Part shown: positions 54,489 to 63,964 of the stretch, in pieces
Numbering within the stretch: position 1 is the stretch's first letter
Layout: every line of letters begins with the position of its first letter
Assembly: GCA_023231005.1 (NCBI GenBank)
Contig: JALNWG010000010.1
Coordinates: 1-64,000, forward strand
Length of the DNA stretch: 64,000 bases
From: Bacteroidales bacterium
GTDB lineage: Bacteria; Bacteroidota; Bacteroidia; Bacteroidales; FEN-979
Reading direction: 5' to 3'
Notes under the pieces: generated by a model
What the model was told of the DNA's origin: nothing
Seen by the model: only the letters and a program-made list of their open reading frames with translations
Databases searched by the model: none
Position numbers and translations under genes: made by a program

Positions 54489-55109
54489 ATGAACTTGAAA
54501 TCACTGCTTTTTTTCTTCCCTCTTTTTTTTATTCTACAGTTTTTTCCGGAAAATGCAACTTGCCAATCCTGGGACTTTATCAAGGAAAAAGACGGGATCA
54601 AAATTTATACCCGAAAAGACAAAGACAGCTCTCTGAAATCCTTTATGGGAATTATGGATATTCATTCCCCTATTGAAAAAGTCTTTAACCTGATCGGTAA
54701 TGTAAAAAACGTTGATTGGTGGGATAAAAACTTGCGTGAGATCAATGTGTTGCTATACGAAAAAGATAAACATATCCAGTATTATCTGGTATATGGTGCT
54801 CCCTGGCCTGTTACTGACCGTGATTTATGTGTGGATGCAAAAATTACCACCGACCCGGTAACAGGAATAAGGGTAGTTTATTCCACCCCAATGCTTAATG
54901 TGATTCCCGAAAAACCGGACCGGGTTCGAATTACGGATTACTGGCAACGGTGGACTATTGAACCTAGAATGAATGGAATCGTTCATCTTGTTTTAGAGGG
55001 ACATGTTGACCCGGCAGGAAGTGTTCCCGATTGGATTTATAACATGGTTATCACAGAAACTCCACTTAAAATCATGAGGGGAATAAAGAGAAGGTTAGAG
55101 ACCCCATGA
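54489..55109 (+). CDS. START domain lipid-binding protein
   Basis: A 206-residue secreted START-domain protein. It has a signal peptide (LLFFFPLFFILQFFPENATCQ), then the START pattern WDFIKEKDGIKIYTRKDKD, SPIEKVFNLIGNV, WPVTDRDLCVDAKI and a C-terminal helix (WIYNMVITETPLKIMRGI). START domains bind lipids in a deep pocket. It follows the secreted HAD gene by 94 bases; the link is unknown. Confidence 0.88.
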   Translation: MNLKSLLFFFPLFFILQFFPENATCQSWDFIKEKDGIKIYTRKDKDSSLKSFMGIMDIHSPIEKVFNLIGNVKNVDWWDKNLREINVLLYEKDKHIQYYLVYGAPWPVTDRDLCVDAKITTDPVTGIRVVYSTPMLNVIPEKPDRVRITDYWQRWTIEPRMNGIVHLVLEGHVDPAGSVPDWIYNMVITETPLKIMRGIKRRLETP

Positions 55110-55122
55110 TCTTAATTATCTG

Positions 55123-55153
55123 TTTGTTTTAACCTGAAATAATCTTAGCTTTG
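55123..55153 (+). promoter_or_regulatory. pit promoter
   Basis: TTTG (55123-55126), 19-base spacer, TAGCTTTG (55146-55153), 31 bases before the pit ATG. A consensus-type promoter with no TTAAC array, unlike the pst promoter. Confidence 0.7.
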
Positions 55154-55184
55154 CCCACCGATTTTCCGTCTTAATAACTGACAC

Positions 55185-56171
55185 ATGACTTTTTTATACG
55201 TAGTCATTGGAATGGTTCTCGCTTTTGATTTTATTAACGGGTTCCACGATTCTGCTAATTCTATTGCGACTATTGTTTCAACAAAAGTTCTTTCCCCCCT
55301 TACTGCAGTCATTTTTGCTGCATTTTTTAATTTTCTTGCCTATTTTATTTTTCATACAAAAGTTGCTACAATGATTGGCAAAGGGGTGGTCGATCCGGAT
55401 GTGATCAACCTGAACGTAATTGCTGCCGCCCTTTGTGCTGCAATTGTCTGGAATTTAGTGACCTGGTGGTGGGGGTTCCCCTCCAGTTCATCGCATACTC
55501 TGGTGGGAGGTCTGGTAGGTGCCGCTATTGCAAAAGCAGGTGCTAGTTCTGTAATTATCGGAGGACTCGTAAAAATTGTGGCTTTTATTTTCATTGCTCC
55601 GATCCTTGGGATGCTAATTTCTTTCATAATTTCAGCAATAGTTCTTTACATTTGTCGAAATCTCACCCCCTCTAAAGTAGATAAGTATTTCAGAAAAATC
55701 CAGCTTTTTTCAGCAGGTGCTTTTAGTTTAGGACATGGGGGTAATGATGCGCAAAAATCGATGGGTATTATTTGGGTCGCCTTGATCGTAACCGGACAAA
55801 CTACCAAGAACGATCCCATTGCCTCCTGGATTGTTCTGTGTTGTTATTCAGCCATAGCCGTAGGAACATTATTCGGTGGGTGGAGAATTGTTAAAACCAT
55901 GGGACAAAAAATTACTAAGTTGAGGCCTTTTGAGGGGGTATGTGCAGAATTGGCAGGATCCATTACTCTTTTTATGGCTACAAGTCTTGGAATCCCTGTA
56001 AGTACTACGCATACAATTACCGGAGCAATTATTGGTGTTGGAGCCCGAAAAGGTGTTTCGGCAGTAAAATGGGGGGTTACAACAAAAATTTTCTGGTCCT
56101 GGATATTGACCATTCCGATCTCGGCTATAATAGGAGGATTTTTCTTTTTTGTTATAAAACTTTTCGTTTGA
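55185..56171 (+). CDS. pit: Low-affinity inorganic phosphate transporter
   Basis: A 328-residue Pit/PHO4-family permease that imports metal phosphate with protons or sodium. The duplicated signature is clear: DFINGFHDSANSIAT near residue 15 and GHGGNDAQKSMGIIW near 185. About ten membrane segments. It is followed 47 bases later by its usual DUF47 partner. Confidence 0.95.
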   Translation: MTFLYVVIGMVLAFDFINGFHDSANSIATIVSTKVLSPLTAVIFAAFFNFLAYFIFHTKVATMIGKGVVDPDVINLNVIAAALCAAIVWNLVTWWWGFPSSSSHTLVGGLVGAAIAKAGASSVIIGGLVKIVAFIFIAPILGMLISFIISAIVLYICRNLTPSKVDKYFRKIQLFSAGAFSLGHGGNDAQKSMGIIWVALIVTGQTTKNDPIASWIVLCCYSAIAVGTLFGGWRIVKTMGQKITKLRPFEGVCAELAGSITLFMATSLGIPVSTTHTITGAIIGVGARKGVSAVKWGVTTKIFWSWILTIPISAIIGGFFFFVIKLFV

Positions 56172-56218
56172 TGAACTGCCTCTAATGAAAATATATTACA
56201 CCATCTAAAAAAAATCTT

Positions 56219-56869
56219 ATGAATTTCGATCCCATTTTAAAATACTTTGTTCCCAAAGACACCTCTTTTTTTCCTTTATTTGAAGAGGATGCCAAAGTTA
56301 TTATCAAATCCGCTGACCTGTTAAAAGATTTGATGGCTACTGAAACGATAGAACAACGTACATCCATTATCAAACAAATCAAATCAGTTGAACACGAAGG
56401 AGATGATGTTACCCATAAAATTTATCAGCAATTACATAAGTCTTTTATAACCCCTTTCGACCGGGAAGATATTCAGGAGTTGGCTTCTTCCTTGGACGAT
56501 GTTGTTGATTATATTAATGGCACTGCCCAACGAATCGGTCTTTACAAACCGAAAGTAATTCACTCCACTTTCAAAGAAATCGCTGATGTTATTGTTGATT
56601 CAGCTAAGGAAATCGAATTTTCTTTGCTCGGATTAAGAAATGCGGGTAAAAATCAAGAGAAAATATTCCAATCTTGCATTAACCTCAATACTCTTGAGAA
56701 TAAAGCTGATGATTTATATCACGATGGGATTTCACAGCTTTTTGAAAATGAAAAAGACACGATCGAATTAATCAAAAACAAAGAAATTATTGCCACGCTC
56801 GAAAAAACCGTCGATATGGCAGAGGATGTCTCGGACATCATCAAGACTATTCTGGTCAAAATGGCTTGA
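56219..56869 (+). CDS. DUF47 (PhoU-like) Pit accessory protein
   Basis: A 216-residue all-helical DUF47 protein, a PhoU relative. Typical stretches are IKSVEHEGDDVTHKIYQQLHKSFITPFDREDI and ALEKTVDMAEDVSDIIKTI-like sequence at the end. These proteins are coded with Pit in most bacteria and are thought to control its transport or metal-phosphate balance. Same operon as pit. Confidence 0.95.
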   Translation: MNFDPILKYFVPKDTSFFPLFEEDAKVIIKSADLLKDLMATETIEQRTSIIKQIKSVEHEGDDVTHKIYQQLHKSFITPFDREDIQELASSLDDVVDYINGTAQRIGLYKPKVIHSTFKEIADVIVDSAKEIEFSLLGLRNAGKNQEKIFQSCINLNTLENKADDLYHDGISQLFENEKDTIELIKNKEIIATLEKTVDMAEDVSDIIKTILVKMA

Positions 56870-56893
56870 TCCCGGTAGAAAGGGAAACATTAC

Positions 56894-59266
56894 ATGCGGT
56901 ATCGATTTATCTTACTTTTTTTCTTTTTTTTCTGTTTCTCGACTTCTTCGTTTTCGCAATTTAATACATTCAACTGCATACAGTATGATAGTTTAATAGT
57001 TGCATTACCAAGTGCGGATCTGACTCAGCAAGCTAAAATATTGATCATCCTGTCAAGGCAAACGGCCGATAGCTTTCCATTACAATCTTTTACATTTATT
57101 ATTAATGCGTACAAACTTGCCCTTCAGCTGAACAATCTCTCTTTGAAAGGCGAAACCCGGATTTTATTTGGAGAATATTATCAAAAAAAAAGGAATTTCT
57201 TTTATGCCCTAAATAATTTCCAGGCGGCCTTAAAAATTTATCACCAGATAAACAATTTTGGAAAGGAACTCGAAGTACTAGCGATGATTGGAAACCTTGA
57301 ATGTAGTCTGAGAAATTATTCTCAGGCAATAACATATTTTAACAAGGGATTGGTGCTTTCCAGATCACAGAAAAATCGAAAAATGATGGAAATATTTCTT
57401 GATAAATTGGCCATCATATACCAAGCAAAAGGAGATATACTTCAAGCCAATAAATATTATCAAGAGGCGATCATAGTATGCCAACAAGCAGGTGATAAAC
57501 ATACAGAATTGATAGTCCTTAATGATATTGGAAGCATTTTAATTGATCAAAAACAGTATGATTTAGCCCTGAAAAATTATCAGAATATTTTAACCAAAGC
57601 AGACTCTCTTGATGGCGAATTTATCGGTGCTATTTATACACGTATTGCCCATATATATTTCCAAAAATCAGATTTCAAACATTCTCTGGCATATAATATG
57701 AAAGCCCTTAGAGTTAGAACCAAAAGTAATATAATACCGGATATAACTAGTTCCTTTATCAATATTGCAGGGGATTATTTTTCACTTGACCACCCTGATT
57801 CTGCACAATATTTCCTGCAAAAGGGGTTGAAACTTGCCAGACGATACGACCGCAAAAATTTGGTTGAAAATGCATACCGCCATCTGTTCAATTATTATCT
57901 TAAAAAGCGTCGTTACTCCAAAGCCTTAGAGAGTTACAAACAGTATACTGATGTATCAGACAGTATGATCAAAGAGCAGAACCAAACCAATATTTTAATG
58001 CTTGAAGCCAACCTTAAGATTAACAATATTGAAGAATCCAATGAATTTCTATCTAAGAAAAACAACATCCAAACGTTAAATTTAGATAATCAAAAGTATC
58101 AGAATTATTTCGTTCTGGGGCTTATGGTATTAGCAGGAATCTGGATGATTTACTATTTAGTTTGGTTTCTTTATAACCGGCATGCACGGGAAAAAGTACA
58201 AGATTTATTCAACCAATTGTCACATGAACAAAAAGAACGGGAACTAGCAGAGGACAGAGCCAGAGAACAAGAATATCAGTACCGTTTTTTAGCTGAAAAT
58301 TCAATCGATTTTATTACTCATTTTAACAATAAAATGCAAAGAGTTTATGCTTCTCCCTCGTCAAAAAGAATTTATGGGTACGAACCGGAAGTAATGTTGA
58401 CAAAAGCGCCATACGATCTGGCCCATCCTGATTTTTATGATTATGTAGAAAAAAAATTATCGGTCATGTTAGCAAATGGGTGTGCAGATCAGTTTACTTA
58501 TCTGACCCAAAAAAAGGATGGAAGTTATTTCTGGGCTGAAACAATAGTCAATCCGATCTTTGATCTTCAAACTAATGATTTTAAAGAAATTGTTGCAGTT
58601 ACCAGAGATATTCAGGAACGAAAATTAAAAGAATTGGAACTCATGGAAAATACAAAGCAAAAAGAAAATCTCCTCAAAGAAATTCATCACCGGGTTAAGA
58701 ATAACTTTGCCATTCTGATCAGTCTCATTAATATGCAGATGGATCAAAGTAAAAATCCTGAAGTTAGGCAATCCCTTATGAATCTTCAATTACGTATCCG
58801 AACCATGTCATTAGTTCACGAAATGTTATATCGATCTAAAGACTTTGAAAAAATTTCTTTTCCAGAATACTTGCATAGCTTGTCGTCAGTGATTTCAGGT
58901 ACGTATAACCGCAAAGATATTACGCTCTCCTTCGATGCCGATGAAGTGGTGATCGATATTGAATCTTGCATTCCGTTAGGGCTAATTATAAATGAAATTC
59001 TTAGTAATGCCTATAAACACGCATTCCCTAAAAATCGTTCCGGAAACATTTGGGTTAAACTGAAAAAAAACATCCAACTAAAAACCCTTTCTTTCTCCAT
59101 TTGTGATGATGGAATTGGATTGCCCGATCAATTTCAACTCGAAAAATGTAAAAGTATGGGTTTTCAGATCGTTCAGATTCTGTGCAAACAAGTAGAAGGA
59201 GAGATGGTCCTTAAAAATGCCCCCGGAGTCTTATTTTCCCTCTGTTTTCCTATTCCCTCCGCATAA
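56894..59266 (+). CDS. TPR-PAS sensor histidine kinase (HisKA_2)
   Basis: A 790-residue orphan sensor kinase. It has a signal peptide (FILLFFFFFCFSTSSFSQ), a periplasmic array of tetratricopeptide repeats (about 60-390), one membrane segment (about 405-429), a short coiled coil, a PAS domain (about 462-585), a HisKA_2 box with H598 in EIHHRVKNNF, and HATPase_c with N-box NEILSNAYKHAF and G-box DDGIGLPD. No response regulator lies nearby. It follows the DUF47 gene by 24 bases, so it may be cotranscribed with pit, but is not PhoR-like. Confidence 0.92.
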   Translation: MRYRFILLFFFFFCFSTSSFSQFNTFNCIQYDSLIVALPSADLTQQAKILIILSRQTADSFPLQSFTFIINAYKLALQLNNLSLKGETRILFGEYYQKKRNFFYALNNFQAALKIYHQINNFGKELEVLAMIGNLECSLRNYSQAITYFNKGLVLSRSQKNRKMMEIFLDKLAIIYQAKGDILQANKYYQEAIIVCQQAGDKHTELIVLNDIGSILIDQKQYDLALKNYQNILTKADSLDGEFIGAIYTRIAHIYFQKSDFKHSLAYNMKALRVRTKSNIIPDITSSFINIAGDYFSLDHPDSAQYFLQKGLKLARRYDRKNLVENAYRHLFNYYLKKRRYSKALESYKQYTDVSDSMIKEQNQTNILMLEANLKINNIEESNEFLSKKNNIQTLNLDNQKYQNYFVLGLMVLAGIWMIYYLVWFLYNRHAREKVQDLFNQLSHEQKERELAEDRAREQEYQYRFLAENSIDFITHFNNKMQRVYASPSSKRIYGYEPEVMLTKAPYDLAHPDFYDYVEKKLSVMLANGCADQFTYLTQKKDGSYFWAETIVNPIFDLQTNDFKEIVAVTRDIQERKLKELELMENTKQKENLLKEIHHRVKNNFAILISLINMQMDQSKNPEVRQSLMNLQLRIRTMSLVHEMLYRSKDFEKISFPEYLHSLSSVISGTYNRKDITLSFDADEVVIDIESCIPLGLIINEILSNAYKHAFPKNRSGNIWVKLKKNIQLKTLSFSICDDGIGLPDQFQLEKCKSMGFQIVQILCKQVEGEMVLKNAPGVLFSLCFPIPSA

Positions 59267-59309
59267 ACAGGAATTCTTTCTATTGATCATTTTTAGTTTT
59301 TTTAAACCG

Positions 59310-59349
59310 TTAACAATTATTTAACGCAAAGGTAACCTTGTGTTAACAT
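59310..59349 (+). promoter_or_regulatory. Pho-box-like array of four 11-bp repeats
   Basis: Four direct repeats start at 59310 (TTAACAA), 59321 (TTAACGC), 59332 (GTAACCT) and 59343 (TTAACAT), each exactly 11 bases apart. This is the period and core of PhoP boxes of Bacillus (TTAACA-like) and SphR boxes of cyanobacteria, where the activator binds one DNA face. The last repeat fills the -33 region of the porin promoter, which has no TTG. Probably binds a PhoB-type regulator under Pi starvation. Confidence 0.75.
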
Positions 59350-59368
59350 GGCTCGGCGCATGGTGAAA

Positions 59369-59376
59369 TACCTTTG
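59369..59376 (+). promoter_or_regulatory. porin-pst operon promoter -7 box
   Basis: TACCTTTG, 26 bases before the porin ATG. No -33 TTG at the right spacing; the fourth TTAAC repeat lies there instead, as expected for an activator-dependent promoter. Confidence 0.6.
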
Positions 59377-59401
59377 CTGCGAAATCATAAAAAAACTAAA
59401 A

Positions 59402-60964
59402 ATGAAAAAAATTACTCACTTCCTATTATTCCTTGGCATTATTTTGCCTTTATTGGTCTTATCGACAAATTTGAAGGCTCAGCAAATCGATGACCTAAAA
59501 AAAGAACAAGATACAATCAATGAAAATGTCGGCAATCTGCGTGATAAAATCACTGGTATTGAAGAACGAATTGCAACGGCAGAAGGGGATCTTGCCAAAC
59601 TGACGAAAATCAAATTGTCAGGGTATATCCAAGCCCAATGGCAACATCTTGAAGCGTCCAATGCTTATCCCGCCAATCTTTTTATGATTCGCCGAGCCAG
59701 AATCAAATTTACGTATGAACCGGTACAGGGTGTGGTTTTCGTGTTACAGCCTGATTTTCAACCTGGCAATATTACCATTAAGGATGCATTTGCCCAAGTA
59801 AACGAACCCTGGCTGAAAACCTTTTCACTCTGGGCCGGTAAATTTAATCGTCCAAATTATGAAGTGGAATACTCTTCCAGCAGCCGTGAAGTTCCTGAAC
59901 GTTCAAGGGTAATCCGCGCAATTTATCCTGACGAACGTGCCATTGGTGCAAAATTGGAAATTGCCCCTCCGAATGTTCCTTTAAAAGTTCAATTGGCCAT
60001 TTTTAATGGCAATGATGGAATTTCCATCAACAACCCGGTTTATAATTATGGAACTGGGAAATGGGACAATGTTACATCTGTAGGTCAAAACACTGATTTT
60101 GACAATTATAAAGATCTTATGGGCCGTGTGACTTATGCGTTTAAACTAGGAAAAATCGGTGGATTGACAATCGGTGCACATGGATATTACGGGCAGATAA
60201 AAGCCAATAGCAAGGATGTCCTTAATTCGGATTACACCTATGATAAATCATTAGAAAACGTAGGAAAGGGAGTCAAAAAGAACTGGGTGGGATTTGAAGC
60301 TCAATTGTATTTTGATTTTCTGGGAGGCCTCGCTCTGAAAGGGGAGTACATCTTTGGAGTAAATTCCACTCCAGGATATAGCGGGAGCGCAAAATTCACT
60401 TCTTCTTCAACCTCGCTAAAAAATGACACCTTGACTTTGACCACTCTGACCACAACATCGGTCAACAATGCGCCTGCAATAAGCCGTAATTTCAATGGCT
60501 ATTATGTTTATCTCGTAAAAAATATTGGGAAACGGAATCAGATTGCGGTACGTTATGATTATTATAATCCGAATACAAAATTAAGCGCCGATCAAATTGG
60601 GACAGCCAAATGGGATGCAAAAGTAGCCGATGTTACAAAAGATAGTAAAACCATGGAAGGTTCAGATCCGGTTGTTGTTACCAACAACCAATCCAAAACC
60701 GTTACCGTCAACAAACTGAGCAGTGGGGTCAATGATATTCCTTACGGAACCTGGACCTTAGGTTACACCTATTTCTTTGACGACAACATCAAGTTTATGC
60801 TTGCCTATGAGATTCCTATGAATAAGAAAGTCGGGACGGTCGATGCAAATGGAAACGGAAATGTTACTTCTTCCTATACTGTAAACGGAGATCCGGGGGT
60901 CTATGATTACAGCAATGTATTAAAGCAAAACACTTTGACATTCCGTATTCAGGTTAAGTTTTAA
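59402..60964 (+). CDS. Phosphate-selective porin (OprO/OprP type)
   Basis: A 520-residue outer-membrane porin. Start set at ATG 59402 (KKITHFLLFLGIILPLLVLS), after the promoter. A short coiled coil (KKEQDTINENVGNLRDKITGIEER region) follows the signal peptide, then the OprO/P barrel (LSGYIQAQWQHLEASN, MIRRARIKFTYEP, FSLWAGKFNRPNYEVEYSSS) ending in RIQVKF with terminal Phe. It leads the pst operon, so phosphate uptake across the outer membrane is the likely role. Confidence 0.92.
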   Translation: MKKITHFLLFLGIILPLLVLSTNLKAQQIDDLKKEQDTINENVGNLRDKITGIEERIATAEGDLAKLTKIKLSGYIQAQWQHLEASNAYPANLFMIRRARIKFTYEPVQGVVFVLQPDFQPGNITIKDAFAQVNEPWLKTFSLWAGKFNRPNYEVEYSSSSREVPERSRVIRAIYPDERAIGAKLEIAPPNVPLKVQLAIFNGNDGISINNPVYNYGTGKWDNVTSVGQNTDFDNYKDLMGRVTYAFKLGKIGGLTIGAHGYYGQIKANSKDVLNSDYTYDKSLENVGKGVKKNWVGFEAQLYFDFLGGLALKGEYIFGVNSTPGYSGSAKFTSSSTSLKNDTLTLTTLTTTSVNNAPAISRNFNGYYVYLVKNIGKRNQIAVRYDYYNPNTKLSADQIGTAKWDAKVADVTKDSKTMEGSDPVVVTNNQSKTVTVNKLSSGVNDIPYGTWTLGYTYFFDDNIKFMLAYEIPMNKKVGTVDANGNGNVTSSYTVNGDPGVYDYSNVLKQNTLTFRIQVKF

Positions 60965-61011
60965 TTGAATTGTAAGAAAATCAATAAATTAAACTATTAA
61001 TAATAGAAAAT

Positions 61012-61851
61012 ATGAAAAATTCAAAAAAAATATGGGGAATGATGGTCATAATAATGATTACCATCTTTGGAGCTGCCTTTATGCCGGCTCCGAAAAAAAT
61101 CACAGTAAAAGGGTCAGATACCATGGTAATACTGGCACAAAAATGGGCTGAAGTTTACATGAAATCACACCCCGGATCGGTGATTCAGGTTACCGGAGGT
61201 GGATCAGGAACAGGTATTTCCGCGCTGATCAACGGATCAACAGATATCTGTAACTCAAGCCGTCCGATGAAACAATCGGAAATGAATAAATTGAAAGATC
61301 GTTATGCTTCTCTTGGGATTGAAATTCCTTGTGCCAAAGATGGGATAACCATTTTTCTGAATGAATCAAATCCCGTGAAAGAATTAACCATAAAACAGTT
61401 AAGCAATATTTTCTCCGGGAAAACCCGCAACTGGAAAGAGCTTGGCGGCCCTGATCAGGATATCAAATTATATGGTCGTGAAAACAGCTCCGGAACATAC
61501 GTCTTCTTCAAGGATAATGTGGTTAAAACGGATTATGCTGCCAGTTGCCAAACCTTGCCAGGAACAGCTGCTGTGGTTAATGCCGTTTCAAAAGATAAAT
61601 ATGGAATCGGTTATGGCGGAGCCGCCTATGCTGCAGGTGTAAAACATTGTGCTGTTAAAAAAGATGATAAAAGTACGGCTTATGTGGCAAATGCCGAAAC
61701 TGTAAAAAAAGGTCAATATCCCATTACCCGTTACCTTTATATGTATCTGCGTAATAGGCCAACAGGTGATACCAAAACCTATATTGATTGGATCCTTAGC
61801 CCTGAAGGTCAAAAATTGGTTACCGAAATTGGATATTTTCCTGTTAAATAG
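61012..61851 (+). CDS. pstS: Phosphate ABC transporter substrate-binding protein
   Basis: A 279-residue PstS. The N-terminus is a signal peptide or anchor (IWGMMVIIMITIFGAAFMP), not a lipoprotein. Phosphate-binding loops are visible: KGSDTMVILAQKW, TGGGSGTGISALINGSTDI, and GRENSSGTYVFFKDNV. It starts 47 bases after the porin stop and leads into pstC; no separate TAnnTTTG promoter is seen between them. Confidence 0.96.
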   Translation: MKNSKKIWGMMVIIMITIFGAAFMPAPKKITVKGSDTMVILAQKWAEVYMKSHPGSVIQVTGGGSGTGISALINGSTDICNSSRPMKQSEMNKLKDRYASLGIEIPCAKDGITIFLNESNPVKELTIKQLSNIFSGKTRNWKELGGPDQDIKLYGRENSSGTYVFFKDNVVKTDYAASCQTLPGTAAVVNAVSKDKYGIGYGGAAYAAGVKHCAVKKDDKSTAYVANAETVKKGQYPITRYLYMYLRNRPTGDTKTYIDWILSPEGQKLVTEIGYFPVK

Positions 61852-61926
61852 TTGCTGTTAGTAAGTGTGATGATCGATGTCTGGCAATATCTGAAAAGAG
61901 TTGCCTTTCATCGTTAAAAATGAAAA

Positions 61927-63042
61927 ATGGATAATTCGATTAATAATACTGGGTTTGTTTTTACCAAAGAGTCGTTACGAAAAAAATTCCGATGGTCAGA
62001 ATTTCTTTCTGAAAGGATTATTACCGGAGTGGCTTTTCTTTCCATCACCATTATTATTCTGATTTTTTTCTTCGTGTTTCGAGAGACATTACCAATTTTC
62101 AAACAGAAGAAAGAGATTGTAAAAGTGGAATCAGTTCAGAAACAGGAACAATATGGGGGTGACGAAAACGCTCAGCCGACCAATGCTTCGGGACAGGAGC
62201 AGTATGGAGTAATTACGAAAGACACCATGATGACAGAAAATCAGGTTGTGGGGGAGGATACTGTTATTCATGGGGCCGATGAGGCAACGGTGAAAAGTCT
62301 CCTGGGTAAGGATTGGTTACCAGTATCTGACCGCCCCCGATATGGATTAATTCCACTTTTGGTCGGAACGGTGAAAATAACACTGCTTGCGATTTTATTT
62401 GCTGCTCCGATTGCCATCCTTGCTGCTCTGTTTTCTGCTGCATTTGCCCCACCCTGGATGAGAGAAATCATAAAACCGGCTATAGAATTACTGGCTGGTT
62501 TTCCATCGGTGGTCATCGGTTTTTTTGCCCTGATGGTAATGGCTTCCTTTTTTCAAAACATTTTTGGATATGATACCCGGCTAAATGCTTTCGTTGGAGG
62601 AGTTGCCATGGCATTGGCTGCGATCCCGATCATATACACGATCACCGAAGATGCACTTACAGCGGTACCGCGCTCTTATACTGAAGCCAGCTTAGCATTG
62701 GGCGCTTCGCGCTGGCAAACTGCCTTATTTGTAACTCTTCCGGCTGCAACTCCCGGAATTTTTGCCGCAGTTCTGTTGGGAGTAGGCCGTGTATTTGGGG
62801 AAACCATGATTGCCCTGATGGCTACCGGAAATGCTGCTATGATTTCAGTGAATCCCTTCGAATCGGTGCGTACTTTAGCTGCAACAATTGGTGCCGAAAT
62901 GGCAGAAGTTGTTTTCGGCGACACCCATTACAGTGTCCTATTCCTGATCGGTTCGCTGCTCTTCATCTTTACATTTGGGTTAAATGCTCTGGCAGAATTT
63001 TATGTGAAAGGAAAATTAGTTAAACGATTTCAGGGAAAATAA
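61927..63042 (+). CDS. pstC: Phosphate ABC transporter permease PstC
   Basis: A 371-residue permease, longer than the usual about 310. The extra length is a hydrophilic loop after membrane segment 1 (about residues 60-118), with the pentapeptide QEQYG twice (residues 73-77 and 90-94) and many acidic residues; it faces the periplasm by the positive-inside rule. The rest is standard: RYGLIPLLVGTVKITLLA, six segments in all, and the EAA loop YTEASLALGASRWQTALFVTLP. Pairs with PstA in the high-affinity Pi importer. Confidence 0.95.
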   Translation: MDNSINNTGFVFTKESLRKKFRWSEFLSERIITGVAFLSITIIILIFFFVFRETLPIFKQKKEIVKVESVQKQEQYGGDENAQPTNASGQEQYGVITKDTMMTENQVVGEDTVIHGADEATVKSLLGKDWLPVSDRPRYGLIPLLVGTVKITLLAILFAAPIAILAALFSAAFAPPWMREIIKPAIELLAGFPSVVIGFFALMVMASFFQNIFGYDTRLNAFVGGVAMALAAIPIIYTITEDALTAVPRSYTEASLALGASRWQTALFVTLPAATPGIFAAVLLGVGRVFGETMIALMATGNAAMISVNPFESVRTLAATIGAEMAEVVFGDTHYSVLFLIGSLLFIFTFGLNALAEFYVKGKLVKRFQGK

Positions 63043-63044
63043 TC

Positions 63045-63944
63045 ATGAACAGAAAAAATCGGATAACCGGGGCATTATTTGTAGGCACAACAGCTTTTTC
63101 TGCCTTCCTGATCATTGCTGTTATCATCATCCTTTTGGTGGTCATTATCATCGGGGGTAAAGATACCTTTTCATGGAAATTTCTTACCTCTTTTCCGGAA
63201 GACGGAATGATGAAAGGAGGCATTTTCCCTGCCATTTACGGAACTGTTTTACTTGTTTTGATCATGTCGGTTGCTGCAGTCCCATTTGGAACCATAACAG
63301 CGATATACTTAACCGAATATGCTAAGGAAACATCAATTCTTGCAAAGACCATCCGCTTTGCAGTAAGAACACTTGCTACAGTACCTTCCATTATTTTCGG
63401 TTTATTTGGATTGGGGTTTTTTATCAAATTTGTCGGTGGCGGAATGGATAATATGTTCCTTGGAGGTCAGTTAAAATGGGGACAACCTAACATTCTATGG
63501 GCAAGTCTAACGATGTCGTTATTAACGCTGCCTGTGGTTATTGTTTCGGTGGAAGAGGCCATCCGCACTGTTCCAAGGGAAATGCGTGAAGCAAGTCTGG
63601 CGTTGGGCGCAACCAAGTGGGAAACAATCAAACGAATTGTTATCCCCGGGTCAAGGTCTGGGATTATGACCGGAACCATTCTGGCTGTCAGCCGCGGGGC
63701 AGGAGAAGTTGCCCCGATTTTGTTTACCGGAGCAGCTTATTATCTGGCAACTTTGCCAACCTCTCTCAGCGACCAGTTTATGAACCTGGGATATCATATA
63801 TACATTATGGCTACCCAATCGGCCAATGTAGACCAAACCCTGCCTATCCAATTTGCTACAACGCTTGTTCTGCTAATGCTTACTTTTATGTTAAATTTAA
63901 CGGCTGTAATTATCCGTTCAAGGTTACGCAGAAAAGCGAAATGA
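63045..63944 (+). CDS. pstA: Phosphate ABC transporter permease PstA
   Basis: A 299-residue PstA with six membrane segments. It has the family opening FPEDGMMKGGIFPAIYGTVLL, and the EAA loop MREASLALGATKWETIKRIVIPG that contacts PstB. The start follows the pstC stop by two bases, so translation is coupled. Confidence 0.96.
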   Translation: MNRKNRITGALFVGTTAFSAFLIIAVIIILLVVIIIGGKDTFSWKFLTSFPEDGMMKGGIFPAIYGTVLLVLIMSVAAVPFGTITAIYLTEYAKETSILAKTIRFAVRTLATVPSIIFGLFGLGFFIKFVGGGMDNMFLGGQLKWGQPNILWASLTMSLLTLPVVIVSVEEAIRTVPREMREASLALGATKWETIKRIVIPGSRSGIMTGTILAVSRGAGEVAPILFTGAAYYLATLPTSLSDQFMNLGYHIYIMATQSANVDQTLPIQFATTLVLLMLTFMLNLTAVIIRSRLRRKAK

Positions 63945-63964
63945 TCAATGAAGAAATCTGAACA

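Noticed and set aside
60965..61011. Separate Pho box in front of pstS
   Set aside because: The short gap is AT-rich but holds no TTAAC repeats at 11-bp steps and no TAnnTTTG box.
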